Shown piece after piece: positions 1 through 8,911 of a stretch of 64,000 bases of DNA. This DNA is from Pseudarthrobacter oxydans. GTDB lineage: Bacteria > Actinomycetota > Actinomycetes > Actinomycetales > Micrococcaceae. The notes below the pieces were generated by a model, which worked only from the letters and a program-made list of their open reading frames with translations, was not told the DNA's origin and searched no databases. The stretch spans positions 1-64,000 of the forward strand of contig NZ_JABTYH010000021.1 of the NCBI RefSeq assembly GCF_013314975.1. The letters run 5' to 3'. Both the position numbers and the translations under genes were made by a program. The first letter of the stretch is position 1; each line of letters starts with the position of its first letter.

Positions 1-108
1 CAGCGTGGACAGGTCACGGGTCACGTCCCCGAGCAGCTCACCCAGCGAGGCGTTGTCCGCCTTCTGGTGCGCCGCACTCGGAGCGGGTTCCGGAATGGAG
101 CTACTCAT
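1..108 (-). CDS. Phage-holin-like (Holin-X type) membrane protein, N-terminal fragment
   Basis: Only the first 36 codons are in the window; the gene continues past the left edge. The peptide begins MSSSIPEPAPSAAHQKAD and continues with NASLGELLGDVTRDLSTL. The 'LGEL..D.T.DLSTL' segment is the usual start of the actinobacterial Holin-X/DUF1469 family, small proteins with two membrane segments that are not phage lysis genes. The membrane segments would lie outside the window, so the family call rests on this N-terminal motif and on the neighbour. The start ATG overlaps the stop of the upstream gene by one base (TGATG), indicating a shared transcript. Confidence 0.55.
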   Translation of the reverse strand, partial: MSSSIPEPAPSAAHQKADNASLGELLGDVTRDLSTL

Positions 109-1073
109 CACAGCCCGCCAGACTGGCCATCCCTGGAACGGTCCCGGGTGAGGGGATCGCCTGCCATGGGATCGTCGGCAAGGTAGCGGTCGCCCAGCGG
201 ATCATTGGCAATCCGGTTTCCGGACCACGGTTCTTCGACCAGCTGCGGACTATCCAGGGGGCTGGCGGGACGCGTGGGGTCGGAGTAGCTGCTGCCTGGT
301 GCGCCGCCGTCGTATCCTGCCGTTGTGGTGGCCGGGCCGGGGAGCTGGACCGGAGGGGGCGGTACGGTGCCGCCCGCCGGCACGTAGGACTCGGTGTACC
401 GGTCGCCGTAGGGCGTGCCGGAGTAGAGCCCTGCCGTGCCAGTGGCGCCGCTGGTGGATGAAGACTCCGGTGCCCCGGCTGTCAGCCCGCGGGTGAGGCG
501 GCCGGCCAGGACGCCCGCTCCGGCTGCAAGCAGGAGGAAAGTTCCGGGGTTGTTGCGGGCAAACCGCTGGACCTCGCCGAGAATGTCCCCCGGCTGCTTG
601 TTCTCCAGCCAGGACGCCATGGAAGAGGTGCGCTCCGCAGCCTGCCGGACCAGGTCGCTGGCCATTCCCTGCTGGTCTGGAGCGGTGGCCATGCTGTGCA
701 GTTGGCTGGAGATGTTGCGCATGCCTTCGGCGGCCTTCTGCTGCTGGGTGCCGGCCTGGCTTGTCAGCCCGGACTTCGCCTGGTGCAACAGGTCCTGCGC
801 GCTGTGCTTCGCCTCGGACGCCACGTGTGCGGCTTCTTCCTTGGCGGTCTGGGCAACGTTCTGGGCTGAGCCCTTCGCCGTGCGGGCGACATCAGCCGCT
901 TCCTCCTTGGCCGCATCCTTGCGGGAGGTCCCCGTGCTGTCGTCGGGCTGGCCTGCACCGTACTGGGGAGTTGCGGCTGACGGGAAAGTGGCGGCGGACC
1001 GCTCACCCGGAATTCCTGTGGAGGCCGGGGGAGCCGTGGTTGCGGGATCCTCGGGCCATTGGTTCTCTGTCAT
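108..1073 (-). CDS. LEA-like helical repeat protein with one membrane segment, unknown function
   Basis: A 321-residue protein. The start at 1073 is chosen because it gives MTENQWPEDP behind a purine-rich GAGAGAGCGAAG; an in-frame start at 1112 would add 13 residues. Residues ~50-110 are repeats of the AKEEAADVARTAKGSAQ type, Ala/Lys/Glu-rich amphipathic helix like late-embryogenesis or apolipoprotein-type sequences. A single hydrophobic stretch (NPGTFLLLAAGAGVLAG) lies about two thirds along, followed by a Pro/Gly/Ser-rich disordered tail. It is translationally coupled to the Holin-X-type gene. Such pairs are typically envelope or stress proteins in actinobacteria (inference); no enzymatic motif is visible. 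Confidence 0.7.
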   Translation of the reverse strand: MTENQWPEDPATTAPPASTGIPGERSAATFPSAATPQYGAGQPDDSTGTSRKDAAKEEAADVARTAKGSAQNVAQTAKEEAAHVASEAKHSAQDLLHQAKSGLTSQAGTQQQKAAEGMRNISSQLHSMATAPDQQGMASDLVRQAAERTSSMASWLENKQPGDILGEVQRFARNNPGTFLLLAAGAGVLAGRLTRGLTAGAPESSSTSGATGTAGLYSGTPYGDRYTESYVPAGGTVPPPPVQLPGPATTTAGYDGGAPGSSYSDPTRPASPLDSPQLVEEPWSGNRIANDPLGDRYLADDPMAGDPLTRDRSRDGQSGGL

Positions 1074-1182
1074 CTTCGCTCTCTCTTTCCAAGAAGGCCG
1101 GTTGTTGATCAAGAACCAGCAGTACTGGCCGTAAAATAATAAGCATGATTACTAATAAAAGGTAAGTACCCTTGCTAAAGCA

Positions 1183-1226
1183 GTTCAAAACAGTTCCAGT
1201 GCAAAACGAGTTCAAAACAGCTCCAG
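1183..1226. repeat. Direct repeat of a 17-bp motif in a divergent promoter region
   Basis: GTTCAAAACAGTTCCAG at 1183-1199 recurs with one mismatch at 1210-1226, start to start 27 bp. A weaker third copy (GTTGGAAACAGCTCC) is at 1286-1300, inside the next coding region. The 1074-1274 stretch is A/T-richer than its surroundings and separates two divergent genes, so the repeats may bind a regulator. They could also be simple local duplication. Confidence 0.4.
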
Positions 1227-1274
1227 CAGAGTCAGCCGGAAGGGCGCAGTCCGTCCGGTCACGTCAAGTGGAAA

Positions 1275-1952
1275 GTGGTGGGTAAGTTGGAAACAGCTCC
1301 ATGGGTTTGGGTGGTAGTTGCCGTTGTTGTGGTGGTGCTGATTGTGCTGCTGTTGCTGGCAAGCGGACGGCGCCGGAAGGCGATCCAGCAGAAGCGGGAC
1401 GACGAACACCGGGAGAAGGCGGCGGAAATCCGCCGCGAGGCCGAGGCGAAAGAACTGGACGCCCGGGAGCGTGAAGCGAAAGCCGCGCGGGCCAGGGCGG
1501 ATGCAGAACAGGCTGCGGTGGACGCAGCCAGGTTGCGCCAGCAGGCCGATCAGGAGGCAACGGAAGCCAAGGCGCTCCGCGACGATGTGAATGAACGCGC
1601 GCGGAAGGCGGACGAGCTCGACCCTGACGTTCACAGCGACCGCCGAGGCGATGTGAATCCGGACCGCCGGGACCGCAGCAACCGCGAGCGCGTCAGCCAC
1701 GAGGGCGTGCGGGATGGCGCCGCTGACGCAGGCCGCGGCACTGATGGCCGGGGTGTCCCCGGGGCCCAGCCGAGCCATGATGACCGCGGCGTTGCCGGCC
1801 ATGATGGCGTCCGGCGCGGGGAGGCTGCCCGTGAAGGCGTTGCCCATGACGGCGTCCGGGACGACGGGGTGCAGGATGACCGCCCCGACCGGGGTTCCAC
1901 CCATGACCGCAGCAGCAGCCGTGACCGGGAGGAACCGGGTTCGGGAATCTAG
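1275..1952 (+). CDS. Membrane-anchored coiled-coil protein with a charged repetitive tail
   Basis: 225 residues from a GTG start behind a GGAAA; a GTG one codon later is equally possible. Residues ~10-29 form one transmembrane helix (VVVAVVVVVLIVLLLLA), then RRRK as a positive stop. Residues ~35-115 are continuous Arg/Lys/Glu/Ala coiled coil (EIRREAEAKELDAREREAKA). The C-terminal 110 residues are hydrophilic and full of Asp-Arg and His-Asp-Gly short repeats (GVRDG, HDGVR). Predicted topology is a short outside N-terminus with a cytoplasmic rod. Function is not recognisable. It ends by overlapping the convergent SDR gene by four bases. Confidence 0.65.
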   Translation: MVGKLETAPWVWVVVAVVVVVLIVLLLLASGRRRKAIQQKRDDEHREKAAEIRREAEAKELDAREREAKAARARADAEQAAVDAARLRQQADQEATEAKALRDDVNERARKADELDPDVHSDRRGDVNPDRRDRSNRERVSHEGVRDGAADAGRGTDGRGVPGAQPSHDDRGVAGHDGVRRGEAAREGVAHDGVRDDGVQDDRPDRGSTHDRSSSRDREEPGSGI

Positions 1953-3004
1953 TCCGCGGGCAGTGCCGGTTTCCTTGGCTTAAGCACGGGGGAGGGAGTT
2001 ACTCCTTCCCCCGTTCCCATGCCCCGGAGTACTGCCCGGACGGCATCCGTGGCAGGTATCGTCGGCTCCCAGCCGAGGATGCGGCGGGCCCTGTCGGTGT
2101 CCATGATGGGAGCGCCGGCAGCCATCTCCACCCACCCTGAGTCGGTGGGTTGGAGCCTCAGCCGCCAGGTCAGTCCGACGACCCTATGAAGCAGTCCCAT
2201 GGGGATGGGGAGGATCCTGCGGGCGCCCAGGATGCGGGCAAGTTCCTGGGGCGTCAGTACCGGCTCTGCCGCAATGTTGAAGGCTCCGGAAGCGCGCTGG
2301 TCGATCACGCGCCAGTATGCATCCGCCACGTCATCAGCGTGCACGGCCTGGAAAACCAGGTCGTCCGGGGCGGGCAGGAGCGGAATCCTCAGTTTCCCCG
2401 GCAAGAGACGTGGCAGGAGCCGGCCGAGGAAATACCTGCCGATTTCACTTCCGGCATCGGACTGGAAAATCAGCCCTGGCCGGAGCCTTGCCACCGAGAT
2501 GCCCGGTTCTGCTGCCATGACCGCGTCCAGGGCTGCTTCCTGCTCCGCCTTGTGCCGGCTGTAGTGCGAGCCCGCCATGCCGTTGACCGGCCAGGATTCG
2601 TCGCGTCGCTGATCTTTGGGCGCCTTGCTGTAGGCACCGACGGAAGAAGCGCACACCACCTGTTTCACCCCGGCCCTGGACGCTGCCGCGAGCACGTTCC
2701 TGGTGCCCGTCACATTGGTGCGGTACAGCTCTTCCAAATCCCGGTTGGGCTGGATCTGCCAGGCCAGGTGGACAACGGAATCCACACCTTCCAGGGCGGC
2801 ATCAAGCTGGGCGCGGTCACTATCCAGGCCGATATCCAGGGTGTGCCATTCAACGCCGGAGTAGGGTTCCCGGCCGGTGTCCGGGCGGCGCCTGCTGATG
2901 CCCGTCAGTTTCAGGCTTCCCGGCTTTTCAGACAGCTGGGCCTGCAGCTTGCGGAGGAGTGCTGTTCCGGCATTTCCGCTGGCACCCGTGATGGCGATGT
3001 GCAT
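1949..3004 (-). CDS. NAD-dependent epimerase/dehydratase family protein (extended SDR)
   Basis: 351 residues, the usual length of extended short-chain dehydrogenases. The N-terminal Rossmann motif GASGNAG is at residues 7-13. VCASSVGAY supplies the catalytic Ser (~121) and YSRHK the Tyr148-Lys152 pair. Substrate is unknown; homologues act on nucleotide sugars or are annotated only as NAD(P)-binding. The start gives a clean MHIAITGASG. It is transcribed alone, convergent with the coiled-coil gene, and separated from the sigma factor gene by a 147-bp divergent region. It lacks the features expected of HldD strongly enough that I do not place it in the heptose pathway. Confidence 0.85.
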   Translation of the reverse strand: MHIAITGASGNAGTALLRKLQAQLSEKPGSLKLTGISRRRPDTGREPYSGVEWHTLDIGLDSDRAQLDAALEGVDSVVHLAWQIQPNRDLEELYRTNVTGTRNVLAAASRAGVKQVVCASSVGAYSKAPKDQRRDESWPVNGMAGSHYSRHKAEQEAALDAVMAAEPGISVARLRPGLIFQSDAGSEIGRYFLGRLLPRLLPGKLRIPLLPAPDDLVFQAVHADDVADAYWRVIDQRASGAFNIAAEPVLTPQELARILGARRILPIPMGLLHRVVGLTWRLRLQPTDSGWVEMAAGAPIMDTDRARRILGWEPTIPATDAVRAVLRGMGTGEGVTPSPVLKPRKPALPAD

Positions 3005-3151
3005 GGCAAGGACTCCTTGGCGTGGCCTCTCGGTACGGCTGACACACAGAGCCTATATCCGGGAACCATTGTTTTATAAGCAACCTTATGATTTCCTACT
3101 TCTGAGTCTTGCCGCAGGCTTTCGGACCCCTACCAGAGGGAACCAACGACA

Positions 3152-4012
3152 ATGCCCGAGTACTTTCCCGCACTTGCCGTGGATACGATGCCCGTCCACC
3201 AGCACCAGCCAAAACCCCTGCAAACAAGCCCTTCCGGCCCCAGATCGGGACGGTTGCGCCAGACCTTCGAAAACGATCTGGTCCTGGGCTACCTGGACCT
3301 GGCTGAGGCCTTGGCTGGCCGGTTTGAGGCGCGCGGACGAGAACGCGCGGACCTGAACCAGGTGGCCTACCTTGGGCTCGTGAAGGCTGCCCGCGGTTTT
3401 GACCAGTCCAAGGGCGACAGCTTTCCCGCCTATGCAGCCCCCACCATCACGGGTGAGCTGAAGCGGTACCTGCGTGACCGCACGTGGGTGGTCCGCCCGC
3501 CACGGCACATCCAGGACCTGCGCACCCGGATGTTCCGGGCTGAGCCGGAGCTCACCCAGTCGCTGGGAAGGAATCCCAGCGTGGCCGAACTGGCAGGGGC
3601 GCTGGACGAAGATCCCGCCGCCGTGCAGGAAGCCATCTCGGCCTCGAGCAGCATGCACCCGGACTCGCTGGACGCCGTTAACCCGCACTCCGACGCACCG
3701 TCCATCGGTGAGGTGCTGGCCTGCCCCGAGACGCCGCTGGAGCGCCTCGAGGAGCTCGCCTGCCTGCGTGATGCCATCCAGGACCTGGATCCCGCGGACA
3801 GGGAACTCCTGTACCGCCGCTACTTCTGCGAGGAGACCCAGGTGCAGCTGGGCAGGCGGCTGGGCATGTCCCAGATGCAGGTATCGCGCCGGCTTGCCCG
3901 GGTACTGGTGGCTCTCCAGCGCAGGCTGGAGGGCAGCGCGCTCCCGGTACAGGGGGACGCAGCGCACGGAAACACTTCGCACGGAAGGACTTCCCGGACG
4001 CGGACGGGCTAG
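3152..4012 (+). CDS. RNA polymerase sigma factor, SigB/SigF type
   Basis: 286 residues. Region 2 lies at about residues 40-110 (LNQVAYLGLVKAARGFDQSK, then FPAYAAPTITGELKRYLRD), the layout of group 3 stress/sporulation sigma factors of the SigB/SigF branch. Region 3 follows (WVVRPPRHIQDLR to about 170), and region 4 ends in the helix-turn-helix ETQVQLGRRLGMSQMQVSRR (~228-247). Start ATG at 3152 follows GAGGGAACC; a Met at residue 13 is an alternative. No anti-sigma (RsbW/UsfX) or anti-anti-sigma gene is adjacent, which is unusual because SigF genes are normally in an operon with one. Expected role is general stress transcription. Confidence 0.88.
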   Translation: MPEYFPALAVDTMPVHQHQPKPLQTSPSGPRSGRLRQTFENDLVLGYLDLAEALAGRFEARGRERADLNQVAYLGLVKAARGFDQSKGDSFPAYAAPTITGELKRYLRDRTWVVRPPRHIQDLRTRMFRAEPELTQSLGRNPSVAELAGALDEDPAAVQEAISASSSMHPDSLDAVNPHSDAPSIGEVLACPETPLERLEELACLRDAIQDLDPADRELLYRRYFCEETQVQLGRRLGMSQMQVSRRLARVLVALQRRLEGSALPVQGDAAHGNTSHGRTSRTRTG

Positions 4013-4240
4013 CCGCCCGGCTCCCCTGGCCGAACGAATCGGCGGGCCCGGTATCCGCAGCGCCCGGATCCGCAGCACGGGAACCCGGAGCCCAACGCTC
4101 CGGAGCGCGAATTTCGGAGCACCCGCTCCGGCACCCAGCACCCCGCGGCCCAAGCCGCAGGAACACCCCGAATGACGCGCAACAGGCAGGCAATAACAGC
4201 CTTATCTTGCCTGTTCAGCGCCCGGGGACGAATAACAAAC

Positions 4241-4278
4241 GACAGTTGAGAAAACTGTCCGGCCCTGTTTAGGGGTAT
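4241..4278 (+). promoter_or_regulatory. Hairpin and possible SigB/F-type -10 upstream of the heptose operon
   Basis: In the 289-base gap after the sigma gene, GACAGTT (4241-4247) and AACTGTC (4253-4259) form a perfect 7-bp hairpin. GGGTAT at 4273-4278 lies 24 bases before the first operon start codon and matches the -10 of SigB/SigF promoters. No well-spaced GTTT -35 is visible (a GTTT is too close, 4268-4271), so this is only a suggestion. The 4013-4240 part is GC-rich and shows nothing else. Confidence 0.3.
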
Positions 4279-4301
4279 CGGCAGAGGGGAACAGGGAGGA
4301 C

Positions 4302-4838
4302 ATGGTAAGCACCGAAACATCCAGGCTCAGGGCTGTCCTGTTCGACCGGGACGGAACCCTGGTGGTCGATGTGCCGTACAACGGGAATCCGGACCTTGTC
4401 CGGCCAATGCCCGGCGCCAAAGCGGTACTTGACGCCCTGCGATCCGAAGGCATAGCCACCGGGGTGGTCAGCAACCAGTCCGGCATCGCCCGGGGCATGA
4501 TCACTGCCGACGACGTCGCCCGGGTGAATGCCAGGGTGGAGGAACTGCTTGGCCCCTTTGACGTTTGGGAAGTGTGTCCGCACGCCGAACAGGACGGGTG
4601 CCTGTGCCGCAAACCGGCCCCGGGCATGGTCCACAGCGCCTGCCGGAAGCTCGGCATAACGGAGTCCGGCGCGGCACTGATCGGCGACATCGGCGCCGAT
4701 GTCAGGGCCGCGGAGGCGGCCGGTGCCACGGGCGTCCTGGTCCCTACCCCCGTGACCCTCGCCGCGGAAGTGGCTGAAGCGCCGCTGGTGGCGCAGGACC
4801 TGGCCGGCGCCGTGCGCCTGCTGCAGGAGGGGCGGTGA
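4302..4838 (+). CDS. gmhB: HAD-IIIA phosphatase, heptose-1,7-bisphosphate 7-phosphatase-like
   Basis: 178 residues, typical for GmhB. HAD motif I is DRDGT (Asp15 nucleophile, Asp17 acid), motif II the VVSNQSG segment near 55-61, motif III Lys in CRKPAPG, and motif IV GDIGAD (Asp129, Asp133). The Zn loop characteristic of GmhB is present as Cys92-x-His94 ... Cys100-x-Cys102. The family removes the 7-phosphate from D-glycero-D-manno-heptose 1,7-bisphosphate; histidinol-phosphatase homologues share this fold, but neighbours with GmhA and HldE domains favour the heptose role. First gene of the operon, with GGGAGG before its ATG; its stop overlaps the next GTG. Confidence 0.82.
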   Translation: MVSTETSRLRAVLFDRDGTLVVDVPYNGNPDLVRPMPGAKAVLDALRSEGIATGVVSNQSGIARGMITADDVARVNARVEELLGPFDVWEVCPHAEQDGCLCRKPAPGMVHSACRKLGITESGAALIGDIGADVRAAEAAGATGVLVPTPVTLAAEVAEAPLVAQDLAGAVRLLQEGR

Positions 4839-5926
4839 CGGGCCGCGTCCTGGTGGCGCGTTTGGACAGCATGGGCGATGTCCTCCTGTCCGGTCCTGCC
4901 GTCAGGGCCGTGGCCAATGGGCGGATCCCGGACGGCAGCAGGCCCAACCACGTGGTGATGCTCTGCGGCAGGCAGGGAGAAGCTGCCGCAGCCATGCTGC
5001 CGGGGGCCGCAGAGGTGTACAGCTGGGACAGCCCCTGGATCATGAACCCGGCGCCGGCGATGACCGGCCCGCACGCGGACAGGCTTATCGACTATGTCCG
5101 GAACTCCAGGATCACCGAAGCCGTCATCCTCACGTCCTTCCACCAGTCACCCCTCCCGCTGGCGCTGCTGCTGCGGCTGGCGGGCGTCGAGCGCATTACC
5201 GGGGCGTCCACCGATTACGCCGGGTCCCTCCTTGACGTCCGGCTGAAACCGGGGGAGGACTTTCCGGAGGACCAGCCTGAGGCCGAACGCGCCCTGGGCA
5301 TCGCGGAAGCGGCAGGGTTCAGGCTCCCGGCTGGCGACGACGGCAAGCTCCGCCTCGCCTCCGTTCCCGATGTCGCGGACCTGGTAGGGCACGATCCGTA
5401 CATTGTGGTCCATCCCGGCGCGGCCGTCCCCGCCAGGGCCTGGCCGCCGCTGCACCACGCGGCCGCCGTCGAACTCCTCCAGGGTGCAGGGCACCGCGTG
5501 GTGGTCACCGGAGGCCCAGGCGAAACGTCCCTGACCGCCACAGTGGCAGGTCCCTCGGCGCTGGACCTTGGCGGCAGGACTGACCTCACCTCGCTGGCCG
5601 GCGTCATGGCGGGAGCCGGGGCAGTCATCACCGGCAACACCGGTCCCGCACACCTCGCGGCCGCCGTCGGCACTCCCGTTGCCTGCCTGTTCTCCCCGGT
5701 GGTGCCGGCCATCCGCTGGGCACCCTACGGGGTTCCGCTGGAACTCCTGGGGGACCAGAACGCTGCCTGCCGGCTGACCCGCGCCCGCATTTGCCCGGTT
5801 CCGGGACACCCCTGCCTCGACTCCGTCTCGCCCGAGGAAGTCGTGGCGGCAGTCGAACGGCTGATGGGCGGAGTGAGCTCTTTCAGTACCCACGTCAGTA
5901 CCCGTAGAAAGGCCCGCAACAGATGA
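4835..5926 (+). CDS. Glycosyltransferase family 9 (heptosyltransferase-like)
   Basis: 363 residues from a GTG that overlaps the upstream stop (GTGA). The start VLVARLDSMGDVLLSGPAVR is the classic GT9 N-terminus (RLDxxGDVLL), and the C-terminal domain carries GNTGPAHLAAAVGTPVACLF followed by a Cys-rich end typical of LPS heptosyltransferases. GT9 enzymes transfer heptose from ADP-heptose. A monoderm actinobacterium has no LPS core, so the acceptor here is unknown and may be another cell-envelope glycan (inference). It sits directly after the GmhB-like gene, consistent with using its product. Confidence 0.85.
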   Translation: MTGRVLVARLDSMGDVLLSGPAVRAVANGRIPDGSRPNHVVMLCGRQGEAAAAMLPGAAEVYSWDSPWIMNPAPAMTGPHADRLIDYVRNSRITEAVILTSFHQSPLPLALLLRLAGVERITGASTDYAGSLLDVRLKPGEDFPEDQPEAERALGIAEAAGFRLPAGDDGKLRLASVPDVADLVGHDPYIVVHPGAAVPARAWPPLHHAAAVELLQGAGHRVVVTGGPGETSLTATVAGPSALDLGGRTDLTSLAGVMAGAGAVITGNTGPAHLAAAVGTPVACLFSPVVPAIRWAPYGVPLELLGDQNAACRLTRARICPVPGHPCLDSVSPEEVVAAVERLMGGVSSFSTHVSTRRKARNR

Positions 5927-6957
5927 GAATCCTGCTCTGGCATGTCCACGGTTCCTGGACGGACGCCTTTGTGCGCGGCCGTCACGAGTACCTGCTCCCT
6001 GTCCTGCCCGGCGGCGGGCCGTGGGGGCTTGGCCGTGCCGGCCGGGACTGGCCCGCATCAGTGCGTGAAGTGGAACTGGCGTCGCTGGACGCTGACGCCG
6101 TGGACGCGGTCGTCCTGCAACGACCGGAGGAGATCGACGAAGTTGCGCGGGTCGTGGGCCGCCGGCCCGGCGCGGACCTGCCGGCCGTGTACGTGGAGCA
6201 CAACACCCCCAAGGGCAACTTCCCCTTCACAAGGCATCCGCTCGCGGACCAGGCCGGGATCCCGCTGGTCCATGTAACGCACTTCAACCGGCTCGCCTGG
6301 GACAACGGAGCTGCGGTTTCAACGGTGATCGAGCACGGAATACCAGACCCCGGGCAGCTCTACACGGGCGAACTGGCGGAGCTCGGCGTGGTGGTCAATG
6401 AACCCGTCCGGCGCGGCCGCGTGACGGGGACGGACCTGCTGCCGGCCTTCGCCTCGGTGGCACCCCTGCAGGTCTTCGGTATGAAAACGGACGGCCTCGC
6501 CGCTGCCACCGGCGTTGACGCGCTCCGGCTGACCTCCCGCGGCGACCTGAAGACGCAGGAATTGCACCGCGAGCTGGCACGCTGCCGGGTCTACGTCCAC
6601 CCGATGCGCTGGACCTCGCTGGGTTTGTCCCTCCTGGAGGCCATGCACCTGGGAATGCCGGTGGTTGCCCTGGCAACCACCGAAGCACCTCGGGCGGTGC
6701 CGCCGGAAGCGGGCGCCGTGTCCGCCGACATCGACGAGCTGCTCCGCTGTGCGCGGCGGCTGGTGGCCAACCCGGAGGAAGCACGACGGCGGGGAGCTGC
6801 CGCGCGTGAGGCGGCACTGGAGCGCTATGGGCTGGGCAGGTTCCAGGAACGCTGGGACGAGCTCCTGGGGGACCTGGCGGCTGAACCAAGTCAGCGCGGC
6901 AACAACGGCCTGGACGAGCGGATCCTTGTTCCGGCGCGGGAGAGGAAGACCCCATGA
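5923..6957 (+). CDS. GT-B fold glycosyltransferase
   Basis: 344 residues, ATGA overlap with the GT9 gene. The N-terminus [19 protein letters not shown] and the C-terminal segment [20 protein letters not shown] show a GT4-like GT-B fold. The first Glu of the usual EX7E pair is replaced (TSLGLSLLE), so the nucleotide-sugar site is atypical. RBS GAAAGG precedes the start. Donor and acceptor cannot be inferred from sequence; context suggests it extends a heptose-containing glycan. Homologues are often annotated simply as glycosyltransferase in arthrobacters. Confidence 0.75.
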   Translation: MRILLWHVHGSWTDAFVRGRHEYLLPVLPGGGPWGLGRAGRDWPASVREVELASLDADAVDAVVLQRPEEIDEVARVVGRRPGADLPAVYVEHNTPKGNFPFTRHPLADQAGIPLVHVTHFNRLAWDNGAAVSTVIEHGIPDPGQLYTGELAELGVVVNEPVRRGRVTGTDLLPAFASVAPLQVFGMKTDGLAAATGVDALRLTSRGDLKTQELHRELARCRVYVHPMRWTSLGLSLLEAMHLGMPVVALATTEAPRAVPPEAGAVSADIDELLRCARRLVANPEEARRRGAAAREAALERYGLGRFQERWDELLGDLAAEPSQRGNNGLDERILVPARERKTP

Positions 6958-8207
6958 GAATCTCGATGATTTCAGAACATGCCAGCCCCTTGGCGGCCCT
7001 GGGCGGAGTGGACGCCGGCGGGCAGAACGTGCACGTCGCCGCACTGTCCGAAGCGCTGGCCAGGCGCGGCCACCACGTCACCGTCTACACCCGCAGGGAC
7101 GCAACGGAGCTCCCCGCCCGGGTCCGGGTGGGGCCCCGCCTGGAAGTGGTCCACGTGGATGCCGGACCGGCACGCCACGTTCCGAAGGACGGGCTGCTGC
7201 CCTTCATGGGTGAACTCGCCGACGGTGTGGCCAGGGACTGGAGCCTGCGGCCCCCGGACGTGGTGCACGGCCACTTCTGGATGTCTGGCCTGGCTGCCCT
7301 GGATGCCGCCAGGCGCCCCGCCTCCGGATACCGGATCCCCGTCATCCAGACCTTCCACGCGCTGGGAACGGTCAAGCGCCGGCATCAAGGCGCAGAGGAC
7401 ACCAGTCCGCAGGAACGCCGCTGGCTCGAACCCGGCGTGGGCCGGTCCGCGGACCGGATCATCGCCACCTGCTCGGACGAGGTGTTCGAGCTCAAGGCCA
7501 TGGGCATCGACACCGGCAAGATCTCCATCGCCCCCTGCGGCGTGGACCTGGACTTCTTTTCCGCCGACGGTCCCACGGCTGCACGGACAGCAGGCCACCG
7601 GATCCTCTCCGTGGGCCGCCTGGTGCCGCGCAAGGGCGTTGACCTGGTGATCCGGTCGCTTCCCTACCTGCGCGAGTCGGGGTTCGACGACGTCGAGCTC
7701 CTGATCGTGGGCGGCGGCGGGGATTCGGGGGTGCTTGACGCGGATCCGGAGGTGCGCCGATTGCTGGGCCTTGCCGCTGAACTCGGTGTGGCGGACCAGG
7801 TGCGGCTGCAGGGCCAAGTGGCCCGCGGTGAGATGCCCGGGATCTTCCGCAGCGCAGACGCCGTGGTGTGCGCCCCTTGGTACGAGCCCTTCGGCATCGT
7901 TCCGCTGGAGGCCATGGCCTGCGGCGTCCCCGTGGTGGCTGCCGCCGTCGGCGGTCTCCGTGACACCGTGGTGGACCATGGAACCGGGCTGCACGTGCCG
8001 CCCCGCGATCCGGAAGCCATCGCTTCTGCCCTGGCCATGCTGCTCCGCAACCGGTCCCTGCGGGCCGAGCTGGGCAACGCGGGAAAGGTCCGCGCCCGCA
8101 CCCGGTACTCCTGGGACCGGGTGGCCGCCGAAACCGAAAAGGCCTACCAGTTGGCGGTGGCGGGAGCTCCTGCCGGTGTTGCCCCGATGGAAGGAGCGGC
8201 ACTGTGA
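6954..8207 (+). CDS. Glycosyltransferase family 4
   Basis: 417 residues, ATGA overlap with the preceding gene. N-terminal [19 protein letters not shown] is the glycine-rich acceptor/donor loop of GT4 sucrose-synthase/MshA-like enzymes. The C-terminal domain has [12 protein letters not shown] and the complete EX7E motif [18 protein letters not shown], diagnostic of retaining GT-B enzymes that use nucleotide sugars. No signal peptide is visible, so it probably acts at the cytoplasmic face of the membrane. Third glycosyltransferase of the operon and the one with the best-preserved active site. Confidence 0.87.
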   Translation: MRISMISEHASPLAALGGVDAGGQNVHVAALSEALARRGHHVTVYTRRDATELPARVRVGPRLEVVHVDAGPARHVPKDGLLPFMGELADGVARDWSLRPPDVVHGHFWMSGLAALDAARRPASGYRIPVIQTFHALGTVKRRHQGAEDTSPQERRWLEPGVGRSADRIIATCSDEVFELKAMGIDTGKISIAPCGVDLDFFSADGPTAARTAGHRILSVGRLVPRKGVDLVIRSLPYLRESGFDDVELLIVGGGGDSGVLDADPEVRRLLGLAAELGVADQVRLQGQVARGEMPGIFRSADAVVCAPWYEPFGIVPLEAMACGVPVVAAAVGGLRDTVVDHGTGLHVPPRDPEAIASALAMLLRNRSLRAELGNAGKVRARTRYSWDRVAAETEKAYQLAVAGAPAGVAPMEGAAL

Positions 8208-8911
8208 CTCCGGACTGGTCCCTGCGTGACGCCGGCCTGAGGACCCTGGCCGCCCCTCCGGCGCTGCCGGCCGTCCTGCCCGGCTCCGGCTTTGTGGACC
8301 CGGCCACCGCGGACATCGTGCAGGCCCACCTGGACAACGTCCTGCCGGCGCTGGATTCGCTGCGCCGCCAGTCCGGCCGGCTTGCGGCGTGGGGAATGGA
8401 CCTGGCGCACCGCCTGCTGCGCGGGCAGCGCCTCCTGGCCGCAGGCAACGGCGGTTCCGCCGCGGAGGCCCAGCACCTCACTGCCGAGCTGGTGGGCAGG
8501 TTCGACGGCGAGCGCGTACCGTTCTCCGCGATTTCCCTGCATGCCGAGTCCTCGGCCGTCACGGCGATCGCCAACGACTATGGGTACGACGACGTCTTTG
8601 CGCGCCAGGTGCGTGCCCACGGCCGGTCCGGCGACGTGCTGATACTGCTGTCCACCAGCGGCAAGAGTCCCAACCTGCTGCGGGCCGCGGAGGTCGCGTC
8701 CCGGCTCAACATCACCACCTGGGCGCTCACCGGGGCCGGCCCCAACCCCCTATCCGACGCGTGTGACGAGGCAGTGATGATTGACGCCCTTAACGCCAAT
8801 GCGCAGGAAGGACACCTGATCGCCCTGCATGCCATGTGCCGTGCCTTCGACCTGGAAGTGGGGCGGCGAAGCACTCCCGACGCCGGGCTCCAGGGACGGG
8901 GCCGGTCATGA
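8204..8911 (+). CDS. gmhA: SIS-domain sedoheptulose-7-phosphate isomerase-like protein
   Basis: 235 residues from a GTG in GTGA overlap. The phosphosugar-binding SIS fold is marked by [20 protein letters not shown] (from ~80) and STSGKSPN (~150), both diagnostic of GmhA/DiaA. GmhA turns sedoheptulose 7-phosphate into D-glycero-D-manno-heptose 7-phosphate, the entry step to ADP-heptose. It has ~40 extra N-terminal residues compared with E. coli GmhA. DiaA, the close paralogue, acts in replication, but the flanking HldE gene, overlapped by ATGA, makes the heptose role more likely. Confidence 0.85.
   Translation: MTPDWSLRDAGLRTLAAPPALPAVLPGSGFVDPATADIVQAHLDNVLPALDSLRRQSGRLAAWGMDLAHRLLRGQRLLAAGNGGSAAEAQHLTAELVGRFDGERVPFSAISLHAESSAVTAIANDYGYDDVFARQVRAHGRSGDVLILLSTSGKSPNLLRAAEVASRLNITTWALTGAGPNPLSDACDEAVMIDALNANAQEGHLIALHAMCRAFDLEVGRRSTPDAGLQGRGRS

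Noticed and set aside
1949..3004. Extended SDR as the missing HldD epimerase
   Set aside because: It is 1.3 kb away on the opposite strand, separated by the sigma gene, and shows only generic SDR features.
2150..3079. Open frame opposite the extended SDR
   Set aside because: Low-complexity, no motif; the SDR has full active-site residues.
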